Positions 44,424 through 56,949 of a DNA stretch of 64,000 nucleotides are shown one piece after another; the stretch's first letter is position 1; each line of letters starts with the position of its first letter. The notes beneath the pieces are model-generated. The model ran no database searches, had not been told where the DNA came from, and saw only the letters and a list, made by a program, of their open reading frames with translations. A program made the translations under genes and the position numbers. Origin of the DNA: Paroedura picta. Lineage: Eukaryota > Chordata > Lepidosauria > Squamata > Gekkonidae. The stretch covers positions 14,442,501-14,506,500 of the forward strand of contig NC_135384.1 in assembly GCF_049243985.1 (NCBI RefSeq). The letters are read 5' to 3'.

Positions 44424-44610
44424 CTCTACCCCTGTGAGGACCTGGGGAGTTGCATTCTGGACAAGCTGCAATTTTTGAATCAAGGATAAGGGTAGGCCTG
44501 AATAAAATGAGTTACAGAAGTCAAGCCTAATGGTGACCATCACCTGGATCACTGAGGCTACATGCTGTGGGGTTTCAAACCAAATTTCAAGAAAAAAATG
44601 ACTGAGATCT

Positions 44611-45509
44611 TCACACTTTCCTAATTATCTGCTCCCGAATGTTCATATCTGGCCTCAGCAAAATGATGTAGCATTTTGGGAAAAATATGCAACCTAATAA
44701 GCCAGCACCAGAGGACAAGATAGAGAAGATCTCCACAGCCACCATGGATTTTCCCTTTGAACTCAAGTAAGATGGAATAAAGGAAAACCAAACACTGCAA
44801 AAGACCAACATACTGAAAGTGATGAACTTGGCTTCATTGAAACTGCCAGGTAACTTCCTGGCAAGGAAAGCCACTGTGAAGCTGACACTGGCCAGAAAGC
44901 TCAGATAGCCAAGGACCGAGTAAAACATGGTTGCAGAACCCTCATTACATTCCAGGATGATACTCTTGGGTTGTGAATGCATATTCATTTGTGGGAAGGG
45001 AGGGGAAATACAGACCCAAAGAGTACAAATCACTGCTTGAATTAAGGATCCAGAAAGAACAATGGTATGGGCCATTTTTTTACCCACCCATCTCCTCATG
45101 TGGGACCCTGGTTTCGTGGCCATGAAGGCCAGGACCACAGTGATGGTTTTAGCTAACACACTAGAAAGAGCCACACAGAAGATGAGTCCAAAAATAATTT
45201 GACGTAGAAGGCAGGTCACCTTCCCAGGCTCTCCAATGAACAGCAAGGAACTTAGGAAGCAAAGAAGGAGGGAGAAGAGGAGTATGTACGTGATGCTACG
45301 GTTGTTGGCTTTAACAATAGGAGTGTTCTTGTATTTCATGAATGTCTGAAGCACCAAGAATGTGAGGAGAGAGAGACATACAGCCAACATAACAAAGATG
45401 ATCCCTAAGGTCTCTTTATATGAAAGGTATGTTGGAATCTTGGGAATGCATTTATTATGGTCTTCGCTGGGATAGTGATCATCTGGACATTTGACACAGG
45501 CATCCATAT
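44611..45509 (-). CDS. V2R D exon 6 (7TM)
   Basis: 899 bp. [20 protein letters not shown] to [20 protein letters not shown] near the end. Confidence 0.95.
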
Positions 45510-48500
45510 CTGAAAGAATCCAAAGAGCTGTTTCAGTATTTGAAGGCTCTGACTAGAATCTATGTGATAATCCTACGTATGAGGTCCACATTAATACCAC
45601 CCTTTATCTTCCTTCAGCTCCCTTTCACAACATGTCAATGTTGTGGGATACTGGTATAGCCAATTGTTGTAGTGACTGGCCAGGTATGGGGCTTGTCAGA
45701 CACTCAATGTACCAGAAAAATATATTTGACTCCATTGTTCCTCTTATTTAAATGTCTAAATTTTCAAAAGCAATCTAGACCCTCCTACATCATGCTCCCC
45801 CCCCCCCCTCCAATTCAGCAGAGACTATCTACACTGCATGAGAAGGGCAGATAGTGAGTGCCACCACAGCTGACAATGACAAGTTCCTCAACAAAGTTCA
45901 GGAGGGATTTAAAGGGAGATGGCATGCCTGTCATTATCAGACGTTTAAAGAAAACACAAGAATAGGTACAATGTGAAGAAAAACTTTGATCAGTTGCTTA
46001 GAAAGCACAAAAAAATATAAAAAAATACTACAAAGATATTTACAAGATTTTGGTATGGTACCAGAAATTCAAAATCCAAACGTGGATCTGGTAAATTCCG
46101 CATTTTGCTCATTAATGTTTCTTTGCTGGAACCCAACAAAAACTTTACTGCCCAAGTGCCTAGATGCCTCTAGATAACATTCATATCCTAATGTAAATCT
46201 TCATAGCTTAACTGCAGAATGACTACTCTTCAAATTTTTTGTTGTGGTCTACTGGGGAAGCAGGACTGACCCGATCCTTGTTTGCATTTTGGAATTATCC
46301 GCGACATCCCTGCAGCTTGGTAATACCTTTGCAGTATTTCTTTGTATTGTTTATGCTATCAAAACATTTGATAAAAGCTTTTCTTCATGTTGTATATATT
46401 CTTGTTGTGTTGTTTTTACACAGTGGATTTGGTTCTTTGGTATCCTTGTCATATCCCAATTTTCATTTTGTGGTTACTGGCATGCAGCTCTCACTTTAAA
46501 TGCTTTCCCCAAACTTTCCAAGCAAAGCTTCTTGCAAAGTTTGTGAAAGGTTTGCCTGTGATGGTTGAGTTTTTTTTAAGTGAGAGCACTGCATCAAACA
46601 TCTAATGACAGGCATACCACCTGCTCCCTTTAAATTCCTCCCCAGCTTACAGATGGATTTAAAGTTGAGTTGATAGGGGCTTCCGAGTCTTTAATCAGAT
46701 TTGCTAAATTTTAATTACACAAAGTTTGAATTCAGTGGCATTTTCTAGACAAATAATGTATAGTTCTTGGTATGCTAATTTATGTCTATTCACAGGCCTT
46801 ACCAAATGCTTTAATAAAATATTAGCTATACTGTTTGCTCAATTAATTATGCATCTTGACTCAAACTAGCCTTTTATGGCAAATAATTTTTCAATTGTAT
46901 ATATCCTGTGGGGTGATGACTTTAAAGCTATGGTTGATATCCAAGTAGAAAGAAGATGTCAAATATTTATTGGCTATTTTTCAGGTTTTTATGCCCTGCC
47001 AATATTCCCCGAGTCGAGAAGTGATGGTATTAATTTATATGCCATGGAAACCTGCATTTCTGTGAATCAACAAATGACAGAATAACAGTGCTTCCCAATT
47101 ATTCCAATTCTACAAGAACGTTTCCCAAAATGCTTCTTACCCTTCTGCTCAGAGATCATCCCTTCTGGACAAGGAGTACAATCATAGCAGCAGAATTTCT
47201 TTCCCTCCATCTTTGTCTTGCTGTAGCCAGACTGGCATGGGTCATTGCAGACTGAAATGGGAATCACCTGTTCATGATCACAAAGTTAGGTTAGCATCAA
47301 CTAACTAATGATCTGTGATTTTTCAACAGTGAAGACACAACTGGATTTATGGTGATGACTCAATGGAAGACTGACATTTTTGTTTTGATGGAAGAGCAAC
47401 ACTTGCCTACATTAATATCTGGAATGAGTTTACCTGCATATTTTATTTTCCTAGACCAAGGGGAATTTACCTGCATATTTTATTTCCTTAGACCAATGAC
47501 AAACGTTGTCATTGTCCATGTATACTCCTAATGGCTTCCCCTTCTTCCTATATTGTGGAAAGCAAAGGTTTTTCAATGATATTGTTGTTGGAGGTCTAAA
47601 TGCAGGAGATGGTTGTTATTCATGTTGTGGGTCATGCCTGCAATTTTTCAAGCTTGTCAAACCTCATTTCCCAACTACTTGTTGTATAATTAAGTTAATG
47701 GGTCGGTGAAGATTTTAGATTTGATGGAAACAAGATTCCAATTGTAAAAAGTGTTTCTACTATAAATGAACAATATAAACAATTTATTTACAAAGCGGCC
47801 GATTAGCTTGCGGCCTGGCAAGATTCTTTTTGCGGGAAGGGGGGAGAGGGAAGCATGGCCACCGGCACAAACGTTCATGTGCGGCAGGTTTGCACATGTG
47901 CGTTTGCGCCATGTGCAGCCGCTAACGCACATGTGCAGCAGTTTCACGCATGAATGTTTGTGGCTGCACATGGCGCAAACACGCATGCGCAGACCTGCCG
48001 CCGGATCACCCTCCCCCACCCACCGGTCCGCAGCCTAAAAAAGGTTGCGGACCACTGGCTTAGAGAACACATCTTTATTCAGGGCTGTTTTACAATGATA
48101 TTATTAACAGACAGGCGGACATTCCTGGATTCAAGAAAGACACTGATCCTTTGATTTAGTGGCATAACCTGGCCATTCCTTTATTTAGTGAACCTAGGAG
48201 TGTTTGGTCTGGCATAGGAAGGAGACCTGTGACAATGGTCAGCTCACCATGCCACCCCCTTTTAATGATCCTGGCAGCTCCCAAAGGAATCCTTTCTTGT
48301 CTCCCAGCTGGGAGCCCAAGTTTATTTTATTTATTTATTGTATTTATATACCACCCTTTCCTCAGGGCAATTTACATAGAAGGTAAAAGGTAAAAGTAAA
48401 GGTATCCCCCGTGCAAGCACCAAGTCATGTCTGACCCTTGGGGTGACGCCTCCAGTGTTTTCATGGCAGATTCAATACGGGGTGGTTTGCCAGTGCCTTC

Positions 48501-51500
48501 CCTAGTCATTACCGTTTACCCCCCAGCAAGCTGGGTACTCATTTTACCGACCTCGGAAGGATGGAAGGCTGAGTCAACCTTGAGCCGGCTGCTGGGATTG
48601 AACTCCCAGCCTCATGGTCAGAGCTTTCAGATGGCTGCCTTACCACTCTGTGCCACAAGATGCTCTACATAGAAGGTAGAACAGTACAAAGAACTTAGAT
48701 GTTCCATAATGTATAGATAACCACAACAATAATTAATATTAATAACTGTAACAGAGTTATAACAGTGCAAACAGGTCCAGGGGCAGAATGAATGAGTGGG
48801 TTTCTGGGAGGTAGGGAGCAGGGGCTCTGTAGATGTTGTTGGTTCCACTCAGCCTCAACCAAATGCCTGGAAGAAAAACTCTCTTTTGCATGCCCTGTGG
48901 AACTCTTTTAGCTCCTTCAGGACCCTGATCTCCTCTGGGAGCTCATTCCACCAGGTGGGGCCAGGACAGAGAAGGCTCTGGCCCTGGTTGAGGCCCGATG
49001 GGCTTCTTTAGAGCCAGGGATCATTAGCCAGTTGGTGGTGGTGGAGTGTAAAGCTCTTTGAGGTGCATAGGCAGGGAGGCAGTCCCTCAGGTACACTGGG
49101 CCCTGTCCGAATATGGCGTTAACGGTAATTACCAGGACCTTTAGCCTGATCTGGAATTCAACTGGTGACCACTGTAGTTGATGGAAAATGGGCCAAATGT
49201 GAGACCTCCATGGTGTTGCTGGGAGGACCCCGGTCACTGTGTTTTGGACCAGCTGTAGTATCCAGGTCAAGGCTAAGGGCAGGCCTACATAGAGTGAATT
49301 ACGGAAGTACAGTCTAGAGGTGACCATCACATGGATCATTGTGGCTAGGGGTTCCGGGGCTAGGTAGGGTGCTAGTAACTTGGCTTGGCAGAGATAGTCA
49401 AATGCCAGCCATGCTACCTTTGTGACCTGGGCTTCCATAATGAGGGAAATTACTTATGCCACCACCCATCAATGGAACGCCTCTGGTAAGTCAGGCCACT
49501 TATTATAAACAAAGATCCCCAGTGGTGATCATAAAATCTTCACCTGCTTGATTATAGCTGATTTGTTAAAGGAAACCTGTTTTCAGTAAATTTATTGTCA
49601 GATATGGTAAAAGTATCTGTAAGCTGCACCAACCTATAAGCTGCTATGCAGCCGGAAAAAAGCTTGGTGCAGATATATGGCCAAGTAGAACTATTTGGTT
49701 AGGTAAACCCAATAGAATTATTTGGTTAGGCAAACCCAAATTAGATCCATAAGAAAAAGTCAAATAAGAATAAATATTGAAACCATCCAGAACACGGTAG
49801 GTAGAGGCATCTCAAAAAAACAAGTTTGATTTCAATTTTTTTCCCCATTAATCATTTTCAAATGAAGGATTTTGGTTACTCGCAAAAGAAGGCATTGAGT
49901 TGAGAAAAATCAAACACTACTCTCCTTGTCTCACCTGGTTAAAGCTTCGATGCCACGAAATTTCATCATCTATCAGAGTCAGTTCTTTGCCTGAAGGGGC
50001 CTGAGGATCCAGTTGTCCCACTTTAACTCTAGCAAAGGACCCATTTGAAAAGGTAACCCAATTGGTGACATCAAAAATAGAGACTAATTCTCTATCTTGA
50101 TCAAACTGTAGGGTTTCTCCGACACTATTGTTGAACAAGGTTCTCCTTAAAAACGTGTGTAGCTAGATTTAAAAAAGAATATAAGACAGAAAGAAGATCT
50201 AATTTCACAAAATATGCAGTTGGGCTAAAAAATATTCAGACACAAACACACACATAAATAAAGAGAAATTATGTTGGTGGCAGGACAGAATGTGCAAAGT
50301 GAAAGGAGAAAGCGAATTCCAGTCATCTGTGATGACCAGTTTGATTAATTGCTGTACCTGCCATGGCTGTATCTTCTGAACATTCAGCCTCCCATCATCT
50401 ACCAGTACTCTACGCATGGATCCATGTGTGTTGAAATTGTGCAAAGCATGAGCCACAGCATAGACAGCATTGTAGACATTATAGCTGTGACCAGTCATCT
50501 GCATTTCAAACAAAGGGCCAGGGAGGCTCTCCAGTTTCTCCTCACCAGTGCAGATTTTCTTCATATCCTCTTGCTCATATGTGAATGAACAGCTGAATGC
50601 TTGCTCCCAAAAGATTTGAATGAAACCATCTCCTACAGCCCAGGAAGGTCTTATGGTCTGAAGGAATTCCTGAAATCCAGGAGGTTGATTGGAATGAACC
50701 GTAAAGGACAGGGCACCATGGAGAGAGTCTGAATCTAAAATCCTTTGGATAGAAAATGACTCAAAGTCCCAGTGTGATGTAACTATCCACACTTTACCAG
50801 GAGGAAATACAACCAAATCAGCTAGATAAAGAAATAGCCTTACAGCCAATAAGGTTGGAGGTTCTCCATAAACAACAAATACGTTGATTTCTCTGTCCAT
50901 AAGAACTCTGTACTGTTCAAATTGTTTTATAATCAACTCTAACAGCTGTTTTATATAGGTCAACTTTGGTAACTTGTGTGTGAATGCAAGACAAATGCTA
51001 TTTTCAGAGAGAATAGGTACTATTCTGTGTACAAACTGGTTTCCATTATCATCATCCATAGCCAGGAGCCCAATCCATGTCCATTGAAAATGTTGAAGTA
51101 ACTTTACAACTCCCCTGTACTGATAGCTGTCATCAGGGACCATCTGATATATGGAAGAAAATTGTTGTTTGTCATCCTTTGCAAGGGAAAATGACCCATG
51201 AGTGAGCTGAAAGAAAACATATTGTCATTTTTTTTTCTATTAATGAAATTAGAATTTTCAATGATATTCTAGATTTCTGAAGTCTATGTACCTCCCATTC
51301 TAATAGCATACCTGAGGTGTCTTGTAGATGTTCAGAAGGGAGGCCATATGAGCAGAGGTTTCAGACAATAGCCCTCCAATGATGGCTATACATTTCTGCC
51401 GGTTATCACAGCTGAAATTAGGGACCAGCTTCTGATGTGTGGAAAGTAAGCTGAGGGTAGCCTTAAAAGTCATCCTTCCAAGGCTGTAGCTGTTGAGTAT

Positions 51501-53995
51501 GTAGAGACCCAGACTTATATTTGGTAAGAGTTTCAGATTCTCATTCAGTTCTTTTACAGCAAAAGCCATGGTCAAAATATGCTGGTAATTCTTTGTGAAT
51601 GACCTGCAAATATGGGGAAAGGAACCAAAACTGCATTTATAGCGTTCACTCTCCCAGCTGAACTCCAAGTTTATGGATTGTTTTCATGAGCTATGCCTTT
51701 AGTAACCATTTGGTTGTCTAAATGCACATCTTATACTGTGTTTCATACCGTAGACGTGTAAAGGATTTTGAATGGTACACAGAAGTCTGGATTTTTTTTG
51801 TTTGCTTTCTTCTTTTGCCTTCCTGTAGATGCCATTTTTACATTTGTTTGATTTCACATGGTCTTAGCAACACTAAGAGTATAATAGTTCATATTTGCAG
51901 AAAGGAAACTGAGCATATGTCAATCATCGAAGCAATTGCCTATGTTGTGATACGTGATGGGGCTATAAAACCCCAATGCAATGAGGAGCAACTCCAATTG
52001 TCAACTGATATGAGAAGTTTCCAGTCAAGATATTCAGGCTGGTTTTAATCTAATTTACAAGCTCCAGTAATCCCTGACTCAGTTCAGTCACAGATGGACA
52101 AACTCCATGATCAAATTTTTGAGAACATTACTAGATGTTACTACAGAGCCAGTTTGGTGTAGTGGTTAGGAGTGCGGACTTCTAATCTGGCATGCCAGGT
52201 TCGATTCTGCACTCCTCCACATGCAACCAGCTGGGTGACCTTGGGCTCGCCACGGCACTGATAAAATTGTTCTGACCGAGCAGTGATATCAGGGCTCTCT
52301 CAGCCTCACCCACCTCACAGGGTGTCTGTTGTGGGGAGAGGAATGGGAAGGTGACTGTAAGCCACTTTGAGCCTCCTTTGGGTAGGGGAAAGCGGCATAT
52401 AAGAACCAACTCTTCTTCTTCTTCTTCTTCTAGATCCAACCATTGTCAAAGCAGTCAGAGAGCTGCCAATTCAACAGTGGCAGAAAATACAGGTTGAGAT
52501 ACTAGAAAACACAAGTACCTATCTGCTGCTTCGAGATTGAGAACAAATGCAGGAACACATTTTAGGGGGTTGAAAACAGTGAACAGAGGACAGATATTTG
52601 CACGGTTTCCGTATTGGAACCAACGGCTTTGATCCACATAAGAACCCTCTGCTGGAACTGGGCTGCAATTGATTTCTTTTATTTATTTATATTTAGATTA
52701 TTCTACCATCACTCATGACAGGCCGTCTCGTGGCAGTTTACAATATGAAACCAATAAAAATCACAATACGAAAATTGTAAAATCCTAAACAATACAAATA
52801 TAAATAGATGGCGGCATCATAATTCCTTAAACTTCTTAAGAGCCAATAACTGTCCTACCCTAGGGCTTGAGTCAATGACCCTATTAATTGTTACCTGAAA
52901 GTCCTGTAAAGAGATGACTATTTCTGATTCACAAGTAGTGTTGCACAATGCATACAGTTTGAGAGGAAAAATTAGGAATGATGGACCAAGATGATGGACG
53001 AATGATTGCTTTACAGATGGAAATATGACATTACCTGGCTTTTCTTATTTCTTTCTCCTCACCTCTGGTTGTTCAAATCAACCAAAACAAATGGCAATCC
53101 CAAAGCTCTTGGAATGTCAATTTCCCTTTGAAGAGAAAAACCTATTGTTCCTTAGCACTGCATGACTAGAACAGTTTGAGTAAATTGTAGAAAGACACCT
53201 CAGTTTCGGCCTTTGGTCACTCATATGGTCTCAGCCTAATCTACCTCTCACCATGGCGATAAGGACAAAAAGGAAGAGAGAAGAGCAATGCAAGGCACTT
53301 TGGATTCCCATTGAGGAGAAAGGGGGGGGGTGTCCCTGAAGCAAATAACATGGAATGAAAACTCGATCTGTGGTTATTTACTCACTGCCTGACTACAATT
53401 ATCAGATTAAGTTAAAGAAATAGAAACGATCCTTACGCAGGTTCATCAACCACCATCCGTGCCGGGTGTTCTAAAAAAGATGGAGGGTAATTTAAGAAAG
53501 CCACTTGACTCCAGTATGAATTCTCATGAAAGCTCTCCATGCACCTTTGGGTCACTCATATATTCTCAGCCTAATCTTACCTCTCAAAGTTGTGGTAAGA
53601 AGGAAAAGGTACAGAAAAAAGCAATGGAAGACACTTGGGCTTCCCATTGGGCAGAAACATGGGCACACCTGAAGCAAATACATGGAATGAAAAGTCAACC
53701 TGTGGTAACTTACTCACTGACTGAACACAGTGACCAGATTAATTTTTTTAAAAAAAGGAAATTAAAATACTTACCCAGGTTCATCGAGCACCATATGTGC
53801 CGGGTGTTCCAGGAAAGATGGAGGGTTATTGAAATAAATGACTTGAGCAGCGATCCCACCAATAAGAAGGTCCCCTGGCTGATAAAAGTTGTGAGGAATA
53901 GGAAAGGGGTCATCATATATGGAGCAATTAATGGAAGACATCTGACCCACTACATGACAGGGCGGCACCAGCAGCAGCAACAGTATCAGCAACAT
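44611..53995 (-). CDS. V2R gene D, complete, 871 aa
   Basis: Six-exon V2R of a second subgroup (with E): exons 53775-53995, 51312-51603, 50358-51206, 49935-50162, 47141-47267, 44611-45509 (221, 292, 849, 228, 127, 899 bp; 872 codons with stop, all phases fit). The protein starts directly at the hydrophobic core ([15 protein letters not shown]), shorter than in A-C. The Venus-flytrap differs most in exon 3 ([20 protein letters not shown]) and lacks one codon there. The linker has Q-S-G-Y in place of Q-P-G-F. Ends [13 protein letters not shown]. No defect was seen. A partial second exon 1 copy with a donor (53436-53510) lies in intron 1 and a LINE lies just past the stop. Confidence 0.92.
45510..47140 (-). 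other. intron 5 of V2R D
   Basis: AT-rich. 46690-47110 is paralogous to the same intron of E, B and C. 45860-46690 holds nothing recognisable beyond a C-rich run. Confidence 0.65.
47141..47267 (-). CDS. V2R D exon 5 (cysteine-rich)
   Basis: 127 bp. [38 protein letters not shown]. Confidence 0.95.
47795..48060. mobile_element. hAT-like MITE fragment, GC-rich
   Basis: Right end GGTTGCGGACCACTGG resembles the hAT MITE at 20558. The interior contains inverted CACATGTGCG-type repeats. Left end not resolved. Confidence 0.45.
48310..49440 (-). mobile_element. CR1/L2-type LINE 3' part
   Basis: The minus strand reads [40 protein letters not shown] and [10 protein letters not shown], the C-terminal RT-linked region of CR1/L2-group LINEs. 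The 3' untranslated part (48310-48384 and on from 48666) is split by a SINE. Confidence 0.8.
48385..48665 (-). mobile_element. tRNA-derived SINE, family 1, nested in the LINE
   Basis: Flanked by TACATAGAAGGTA on both sides, so it inserted into the LINE 3' end. Confidence 0.88.
49935..50162 (-). CDS. V2R D exon 4
   Basis: 228 bp. [33 protein letters not shown], to SWHRSFNQ. Confidence 0.93.
50358..51206 (-). CDS. V2R D exon 3
   Basis: 849 bp. [31 protein letters not shown], to KIQPWQ. Confidence 0.94.
51312..51603 (-). CDS. V2R D exon 2
   Basis: 292 bp. [20 protein letters not shown] to NIYKTPQ; donor CAG|GTATGC. Confidence 0.94.
52146..52431 (+). mobile_element. SINE family 2
   Basis: Full-length and little diverged; box B reads GGTTCGATTC. 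Confidence 0.9.
53205..53850. repeat. tandem duplication around V2R D exon 1 (2 units)
   Basis: Unit 1 (about 53205-53510) and unit 2 (about 53540-53850) share the order GGTCACTCATAT, CTCAGCCTAATCT, GGATTCCCATTG/GGCTTCCCATTG, CATGGAATGAAAA, then the exon 1 end. Each unit contains the 5' part of intron 1 plus the 3' part of exon 1. Confidence 0.75.
53436..53510 (-). pseudogene. partial exon 1 duplicate of V2R D
   Basis: Encodes the end of exon 1 ([18 protein letters not shown] type reading) with a donor CCTGC|GTAAGG but no start codon or signal peptide. It lies downstream of the real exon 1 in transcription order. Confidence 0.75.
53775..53995 (-). CDS. V2R D exon 1
   Basis: Start at 53995 (CTCAAGATG context), chosen because it leads straight into the signal core. 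The upstream in-frame starts seen in A-C are not kept. [20 protein letters not shown]; donor CCTGG|GTAAG. Confidence 0.9.
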
Positions 53996-54446
53996 CTTGA
54001 GGAAAAGGTTCTCTTCCAGCGGCAGACTACTACTCTCATGTCCACCGTACTATATCACATCAGTTTTGCCACTTCAGTCCTCATGTGCCTGATGACTTTT
54101 TTGGTTGTTTGGTTTAAAAACTGGCATAGAAGGAAATCTCTTCTTGCTGCCCCTGAATTAGAATTCATAATTGTTATTCACGTCATAAAGTGCCAAATAG
54201 ACCAATGTATGAAAAAGAATCTAAAGGGATTTAAACATTTCTGCTCAATTTATAACTTGAGAGGAAAATAAATTCTATCAAATCAGAGGAGATTTGATAA
54301 GGGCCCTTATGAAATCTATTGCATAATTTAATAACAACGAGGCAGCATATATATTGCACCAAGTATGGCTGTTTGCTAACAGGTTTTTCATTTGTAACTT
54401 TTTCTTCAGATTAAAAAACCTACAAAAATAATGATGCAATTAATTG

Positions 54447-54620
54447 AATCATAGAATCATAGAATCATAGAGTTGGAAGGGGCCATGCAGGCCATCTAGT
54501 CCAACCCCCTGCTCAACGCAGGATTAGCCCTAAGCATCCTAAAGCATCCAAGAAAAGTGTGTATCCAACCTTTGCTTGAAGACTTCCAGTGAGGGGGAGC
54601 TCACCACCTCCTTAGGCAAT
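54447..54620 (-). mobile_element. CR1 LINE 3' end
   Basis: (ATCATAGA)n tail complement followed by GTTGGAAGGGGCCATGCAGG and CATCTAGTCCAACCCCCTGC, the classic CR1 3' end in reverse. Confidence 0.9.
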
Positions 54621-54729
54621 TGAAGAGAAGGAATAAGGTACAAAAGTATACCTAAAAGTGATTTAAAAAACAACAGTTGCAGGAAACCTACCATAAAATA
54701 GACTGAGAAAGAAGAATACAGTCATTCTT

Positions 54730-55040
54730 CTGAGACTTCTTTCATTCTAGATGCAGTTCTGATTAATAAGTCATCATTTTGTACAACTTAAATGAATCTG
54801 TTACCTCTCTAGTGCCTTCAGGAAGTCCATTGCAAACCAGGAGGAAAACAGTCATTTTGACAGTTTGGCTGAAGATAATTGCACCCCATAAGAACTGCTT
54901 TGGGGCTCCACACCTGCTACTTTGTAAACGAAATGTGCAGACAGAAGAATTGGTTGTCACAAAAGTTCTAACAGGCCAGCTGATTCCTTTGTTTTGCTGA
55001 GCAGTAAGGAACTCCCTGGGCCAGGCAGTTTCTGACAAAA
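54730..55040 (-). promoter_or_regulatory. conserved upstream block of V2R D
   Basis: Most diverged copy of the block at 12200-12500, but at the same distance from exon 1. Its survival in the older subgroup strengthens the case for function. Confidence 0.45.
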
Positions 55041-56139
55041 TGGAGGCCTACATAACTGATAGTTTAACTTTCCTGTAGCCTCTGCTTTTTTTTTTTTCTT
55101 TGATTTTGTATGTGTATGATGAACAAGAATTAATTGATGTGATAAACCACATCCTTTACAACTAGTTGTACCCAAACAGTTACCTTGTCTTAAAATAATA
55201 CACCTAACATGTAGGAGCAGAAACTAATTTTAATGCTACCACAAATTAATCTCTATGTAAATAATGTCATATCATAGCATGTATGCCATGCATTTCAGAG
55301 GTCTCTGACCTTTGTCAGCCTGCATGTCCCTGTAGAATATTGGCTCAGGATGCTGTGCTCAAGTACAGGCTGCTGTGTGTGGTGGAGCTAACCACAAAAT
55401 AGCAAGGAGTGGGTCATGCACAACTCTGAAATTAGGTCTTCAACATTTCAGGCAGAACCTCTGTATAACTGGATCCTTATCTGTCTGTATCTATTCTAAT
55501 TCTGTAGACATTTAACAAACTTATGACAAGAATAATAAGAAAAACAAGTACTTCTTCTAGCAGTCCCTCTACATGTTCTTCTTACAGGACTTGTACAGCA
55601 CAGAAGTGATCCTGACTGGCTTTTGTTAGAAGCAATTGAATAGAAGCAATTTTTTGAAATTGATCAGAAGTTAATATAGTGATGTTATTATTAACTTCCA
55701 GTTTCAATACATGACTTGTATACAATTACTACTTAATTGCATTGAGCAATTTAGCTGTACAGCCCAACTGTGTATAGGCAGTACCAAGTCACACTGTCTT
55801 TATAGCAAATCAATCTTCTATTTGCACATGTACATTCCATAAGTCCATTGTCATTCTATAAGGCCGTTGTCAACATGATATCATGAATACTAAAGACTTT
55901 CTAAAAATATATGCCAGGCACCAGGAAATGTGTCACTTGGCAGCATTGTGCCAATGGGTGACATGATTACAAATGCTGACAGTAATTAGTAATAATATTC
56001 ATTATGATGATCCAATGCATATTCTTTATTTATCTTTCACTAGAGGGGTATCTGAACAATAGTCCTTAAAAATTTGTGATCTCTTTAGCTCCCTGGAATT
56101 CAGGGTGTTATGAAACTGGGGGAAATTCTTTTTGCATAA

Positions 56140-56905
56140 GCGCACCTGAGGCTCAGCGAGGGGGCCTTTTGCTGCTGCGGGGGAAAGACACAGCAAAGAA
56201 AACGCTGCCAGGGGCTGGGACTACATTTCCCAGCTTCCCCCGGGTGGTGTGACGGCAACGGAGGAGGAGGGAGGGGCTAGGAGTGGCTCCGTGAAAAGGA
56301 ACCGCGGGAAGAGCCCTGGCCTCTTTTCCCTTCAGTGCCTGAAGCAGCAACCACCCACCCTTCCTTGTTGTTATTGTTAAAAATTGTAGTTTGGGAGTGT
56401 TGGAGGTTGCTATTGAAAATAAACCTGTCACAGCTGGCAAGTGGTATGCTGGAAGCTGAAGTTTGTGGATGGGGCCAAGCTTGCGCGCTGGCCTATATGT
56501 TGGATGGGGGCTCTCATAAGGGGCCGTATGGATGCTGAGCCGGTTTAAAGGCTTTCCGGGTGGCAGGCATACCCACTAGAGGCAAAACGCCTAGCAGGTT
56601 TTGCATGAGGAGGCCACCTCCCATATGTTAGCAGGAATTCCGGGCAGGATTGCAGACAAAATCACCCATTGAGGGACCTCCTAACAATTGGGGCTGCCTT
56701 GTGGTCGGCTGACCACAAGAAGGCAATAGCCGCTTCCATGCGTGGCCACCTTCTCTTGATAATAAACGGCTGTGGCCATTTTCATGCCAAAGAAATAAGG
56801 TGGCAGCGTTATTATTGGGTGCATCAATTTCCCTCTGCGAGGCAAAACCAAGAAATGATATAGGCAAATAAAAGACTGTCCTGAGAGTGTAGCCTCTTTT
56901 CCCTT
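56140..56905. other. GC-rich stretch, unclassified
   Basis: Clearly richer in G and C than its surroundings, with CGGCAACGGAGGAGGAGGG and the string GCCTCTTTTCCCTTC both near 56326 and near 56892. No long coding frame. Could be an old element with a repeated end or a decayed CpG-rich promoter. Confidence 0.4.
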
Positions 56906-56949
56906 CTAACGTCTTCTACCCCAATAACAGTGGTTGTGTTTGTGCAGAA

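Larger units (their letters stand above)
43440..44575 (-). mobile_element. CR1/L2-type LINE 3' part
   Basis: The minus strand reads FKVLVLNCKAINRLGLVYLK and RIFSVLAP, the C-terminal RT region of the CR1/L2/Rex group; same family as 48310-49440 and 58980-60890. Interrupted by a (TTTC)n run and a hAT MITE. Its upstream edge is about 35 bp past the stop codon of gene D, on the same strand. Confidence 0.7.
40392..44610. other. intergenic region between V2R C and V2R D
   Basis: Upstream unit of C (to about 42.9 kb) interrupted by LINE and BovB insertions, then microsatellites and a LINE that reaches almost to the stop codon of gene D. No gene found; 42895-43316 holds nothing I recognise. Confidence 0.7.
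47268..49934 (-). other. intron 4 of V2R D
   Basis: Contains a GC-rich hAT-like fragment, a LINE with a SINE nested in it, and about 0.8 kb of plain intron sequence. Confidence 0.7.
51604..53774 (-). other. intron 1 of V2R D
   Basis: Contains an ancestral single copy of the segment doubled in A, a SINE 2, LINE-tail-like sequence (about 52680-52870) and a local duplication next to exon 1. Confidence 0.7.

Noticed and set aside
53459-54271. Long plus-strand open frame (270 codons)
   Set aside because: It is the antisense shadow of V2R D exon 1 and of its duplicated flank; the minus strand has the conserved protein and splice sites.
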